Origin: Bacteroidota bacterium
GTDB taxonomy: Bacteria > Bacteroidota > Bacteroidia > 2-12-FULL-35-15
DNA: 46,998 nucleotides
Direction: 5' to 3'
Assembly (NCBI GenBank): GCA_016707685.1
Contig: JADJHE010000022.1
Coordinates: 1-46,998 of the forward strand
Positions 45,115 through 46,998 of this stretch are shown piece by piece. The notes beneath the pieces are model-generated. The model saw only the letters and a list, made by a program, of their open reading frames with translations, did not search any database and was not told the origin of the DNA. A program made the translations under genes and the position numbers. Positions within the stretch are counted from its first letter, which is position 1; every line of letters begins with the position of its first letter.

Positions 45115-45748
45115 GTAAAGTGAACTACATATCAGCTTATTGTTCCATAAAAGGTGGAAATGTTGTTATCAACAACACCATTGATTATACTTCGTTGGAT
45201 TCAAAGAATGCTGTTGATTTTCTAAAAGCGACTTACAAGCACTACCAAATCAGCTATCCGAAATTTTATAAAATGGATAGTCTATGCAAATTGGCATTTT
45301 TGACTTCAGAGGTATTGCTAAAAAACAGCCCGTTGAATGGTAAGTACAAGCCTGAAGACATTGCCATAATTATTGCGAATAGTGCTTCATCCCTTGAAAT
45401 AGACACGGAGCACCAACATACAATAGAGGATAAAAGCAATTATTTTCCAAGTCCTGCAAATTTTGTTTACACACTTCCCAATATTTTGATTGGTGAAATT
45501 GCAATAAGAAATAGTATAAAAGGTGAGAATACTTTCTTTATTTTTGATAAATTTGACACTCGATTCATGAATCAATATGTAAATTCGCTTTTGAACACAG
45601 AAAAGCAAAAGCATTGTATTGTGGGCTGGGTTGATTTTATCAAAACAATTATGAATCCAATTTGTACTTAGTAGAGGATGCTAATGACGATGGAATGAAA
45701 TTAGAACATACAATTGAAAACATTAATAAACTAATAACAAACAACTAA
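45111..45748 (+). CDS. Ketosynthase-like protein without active-site motif, one-base frameshift
   Basis: The open frame gives 186 residues to 45671; restoring one A in the A4 run at 45642-45645 extends it to about 212 residues ending at 45748, directly before the carrier protein gene. The sequence (ALANSASS-like IIIANSASSLEIDTEH, FVYTLPNILIGEIAIRN) resembles half of a ketosynthase fold, and I see no active Cys, so it may be a structural or chain-length partner of the ketosynthase before it. Such short ketosynthase-like proteins are common in flexirubin/aryl-polyene clusters. It starts within the ATGA overlap with the upstream gene. Confidence 0.7.
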
Positions 45749-45749
45749 A

Positions 45750-45998
45750 ATGGACGCATTAATCGACAAATTAAAAGAAGAAATTATTGAACAATTAAAC
45801 TTAGAAGATGTAAAAAAAGAAGATATCGATAACGATGCTCCACTTTTTGGATCTGGATTAGGTTTAGACTCAATTGATGCATTAGAATTGATTGTATTAT
45901 TGGAAAAAAATCATGGAATTAAGGTTGCTAACCCACAAGATGGGAAAAAAATATTTGAATCAGTACACAATAAACATCACATTCAAGAACAAAAATAG
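45750..45998 (+). CDS. Acyl carrier protein
   Basis: The 82-residue acidic protein has the phosphopantetheine attachment site at S41 in GLDSIDALEL. Helices flank this site as in ACPs. It lies one base after the ketosynthase-like gene and 41 bases before another ketosynthase, so it should carry the growing chain in the same pathway. It is slightly longer than the housekeeping AcpP, which, with the context, points to a dedicated pathway carrier. Confidence 0.93.
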   Translation: MDALIDKLKEEIIEQLNLEDVKKEDIDNDAPLFGSGLGLDSIDALELIVLLEKNHGIKVANPQDGKKIFESVHNKHHIQEQK

Positions 45999-46039
45999 TT
46001 CAAGCTATCTCATTCATCATAAGAGATAACGAAAACAAA

Positions 46040-46998
46040 ATGAGCAACAAAGTATACATTACTGGCCTTGGAATTATTTCTGCTATTGGAAACAATGTAG
46101 AAGACACACTTGATTTTTTGAATAAACAAAAAACAGGTGTTACTTCTATGGATAATATTGTATCTCGTTACCAACATCAACTACCTGTTGGTGAAGTGAA
46201 AGCAAGCAATGCTGAATTAAAAAAAAAATGGCTGGTGTTGAAAATTTGCCAGACAATACACGTACTACCTATTTAGGAATTATTGCAGCAAAAGAAGCTG
46301 TAAAGAATGCCGGAATAACAAATATCAAAGAATTCAGGACGGGTATTATTTCAGCAACAAGTGTTGGTGGAATGGGCATTACAGAAGATTTATGGTTGGA
46401 TTATCTGGACACTGAAAAATCGGGGGAATGGTTACGCTATATCGAAACACATGAGTGTGGAGACAGCACTGAAAGTATTGCGGATAGTATAGGTGTTAAA
46501 GATTATTTATCGACTATTAGTACAGCCTGTTCTTCTTCTGCAAATTCAATCATGTATGGTGCTCGTTTAATAAAGCATGGCATTTTAGACCGCGTTATTG
46601 TTGGAGGTACCGATTCTTTATCACGCTTTACGATCAATGGTTTTATGACCCTAATGATTTTAGATACTGAAGCATGCAAACCATTTGATGCAGAACGAAA
46701 AGGTTTAAATCTAGGTGAAGGTGCAGGTTTTATTGTAATTGAATCTGAAAAGGCAGCTAAAGGAAAACACATTTTAGCTGAATTATCTGGATACGGAAAT
46801 TCAAATGATGCTTACCATCAAACAGCTTCATCGCCCGATGGTGCTGGTGCTTATTAGCAATGAAAAAGCATTAAAAGTAAGCGGACTAAAGCCAGAAGAT
46901 ATTGATTAAATCAATGCACATGGTACAGGAACAGCAATTAATGATTTATCTGAAGGAACTGCAGTAACTCGTATGTTTGGAAAAACATGCCTTTAATT
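46040..46998 (+). CDS. FabF-like beta-ketoacyl-ACP synthase, disrupted and cut by the right edge
   Basis: The protein starts MSNKVYITGLGIISAIGNN and continues, after restoring one A in a 10-base A run (46219-46228), through STACSSSANSIMYG with the catalytic Cys, LGEGAGFIVIE and YGNSNDAYHQTASSPDG. Downstream the frame is lost again near 46850-46852 and 46863-46867. A TAA at 46907-46909 replaces an expected Tyr codon just before INAHGTGT (catalytic His), and another A is missing at 46981-46985. The last residues before the window end read MPLI in the corrected frame. The type and triad fit a flexirubin/aryl-polyene or FabF ketosynthase. The density of errors rises toward the edge. Confidence 0.8.

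Overview
The window is an AT-rich stretch of a Bacteroidota chromosome or contig. Several lineage-typical genes point there: a PorQ-type component of the type IX secretion system (T9SS), a large secreted protein with SprB-like and PKD-like modules and a gliding-motility-type C-terminal sorting domain, a complete MoxR/DUF58/BatABCDE 'aerotolerance' cluster, a three-gene SurA/PpiC foldase operon, DUF6913, a Bacteroidota-type GlmU-like nucleotidyltransferase, and the start of a flexirubin/aryl-polyene-like type II fatty-acid cluster. Several intergenic regions carry the Bacteroidota -7 promoter element TAnnTTTG. I cannot name the genus. I see no rRNA, tRNA, CRISPR array, insertion sequence or prophage.

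Layout. 1-4480 (minus): GlmU-like N-terminus (cut by the left edge), DUF6913, ligA, a double TonB_C protein, prmC. 4519-7148 (plus): ribD, a YigZ/IMPACT protein, an M42-like peptidase. 7199-14219 (minus): pdxH, a class IV aminotransferase, gmhB, a rhomboid protease, a DinB-like protein, NDH-2, porQ, an N-acetylmuramoyl-L-alanine amidase. 14313-17263 (plus): an LptD-like outer-membrane protein with a TTG start behind a Shine-Dalgarno sequence, then ridA. 17331-20677 (minus): three small membrane proteins and a disrupted M61 peptidase. 20861-22629 (plus): lpdA and a small membrane protein. 22642-28737 (minus): an envelope foldase operon (PpiC-type isomerase, lipoprotein foldase, SurA, MoxR ATPase) ending in two related STAS-like small proteins. 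28863-30940 (minus): guaB and a YfcE-like phosphoesterase. 31010-43281 (minus): moxR-DUF58-BatD-like-batA-batB-batC-batD-batE, followed by the 1288-residue T9SS cargo. 43490-46998 (plus): thioesterase, ketosynthase, ketosynthase-like protein, acyl carrier protein and a ketosynthase cut by the right edge.

Much of the window serves the cell envelope: peptidoglycan hydrolysis, LPS transport, heptose synthesis, periplasmic folding, T9SS export and a probable membrane pigment.

The main caution is sequence quality. Nine genes are broken, nearly all by single-base gains or losses, often in A/T homopolymers, concentrated at 17.9-28.7 kb and the last 1.4 kb with one more at 38.2 kb. Correcting them restores full-length conserved proteins, so most look like base-calling errors rather than decay. 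I joined these genes and give the positions of the breaks. I did not find a convincing undescribed system. The best leads are a recurrent promoter-to-start arrangement that predicts leaderless mRNAs, the STAS-like pair attached to the foldase/MoxR operon, and heptad-periodic intergenic repeats.
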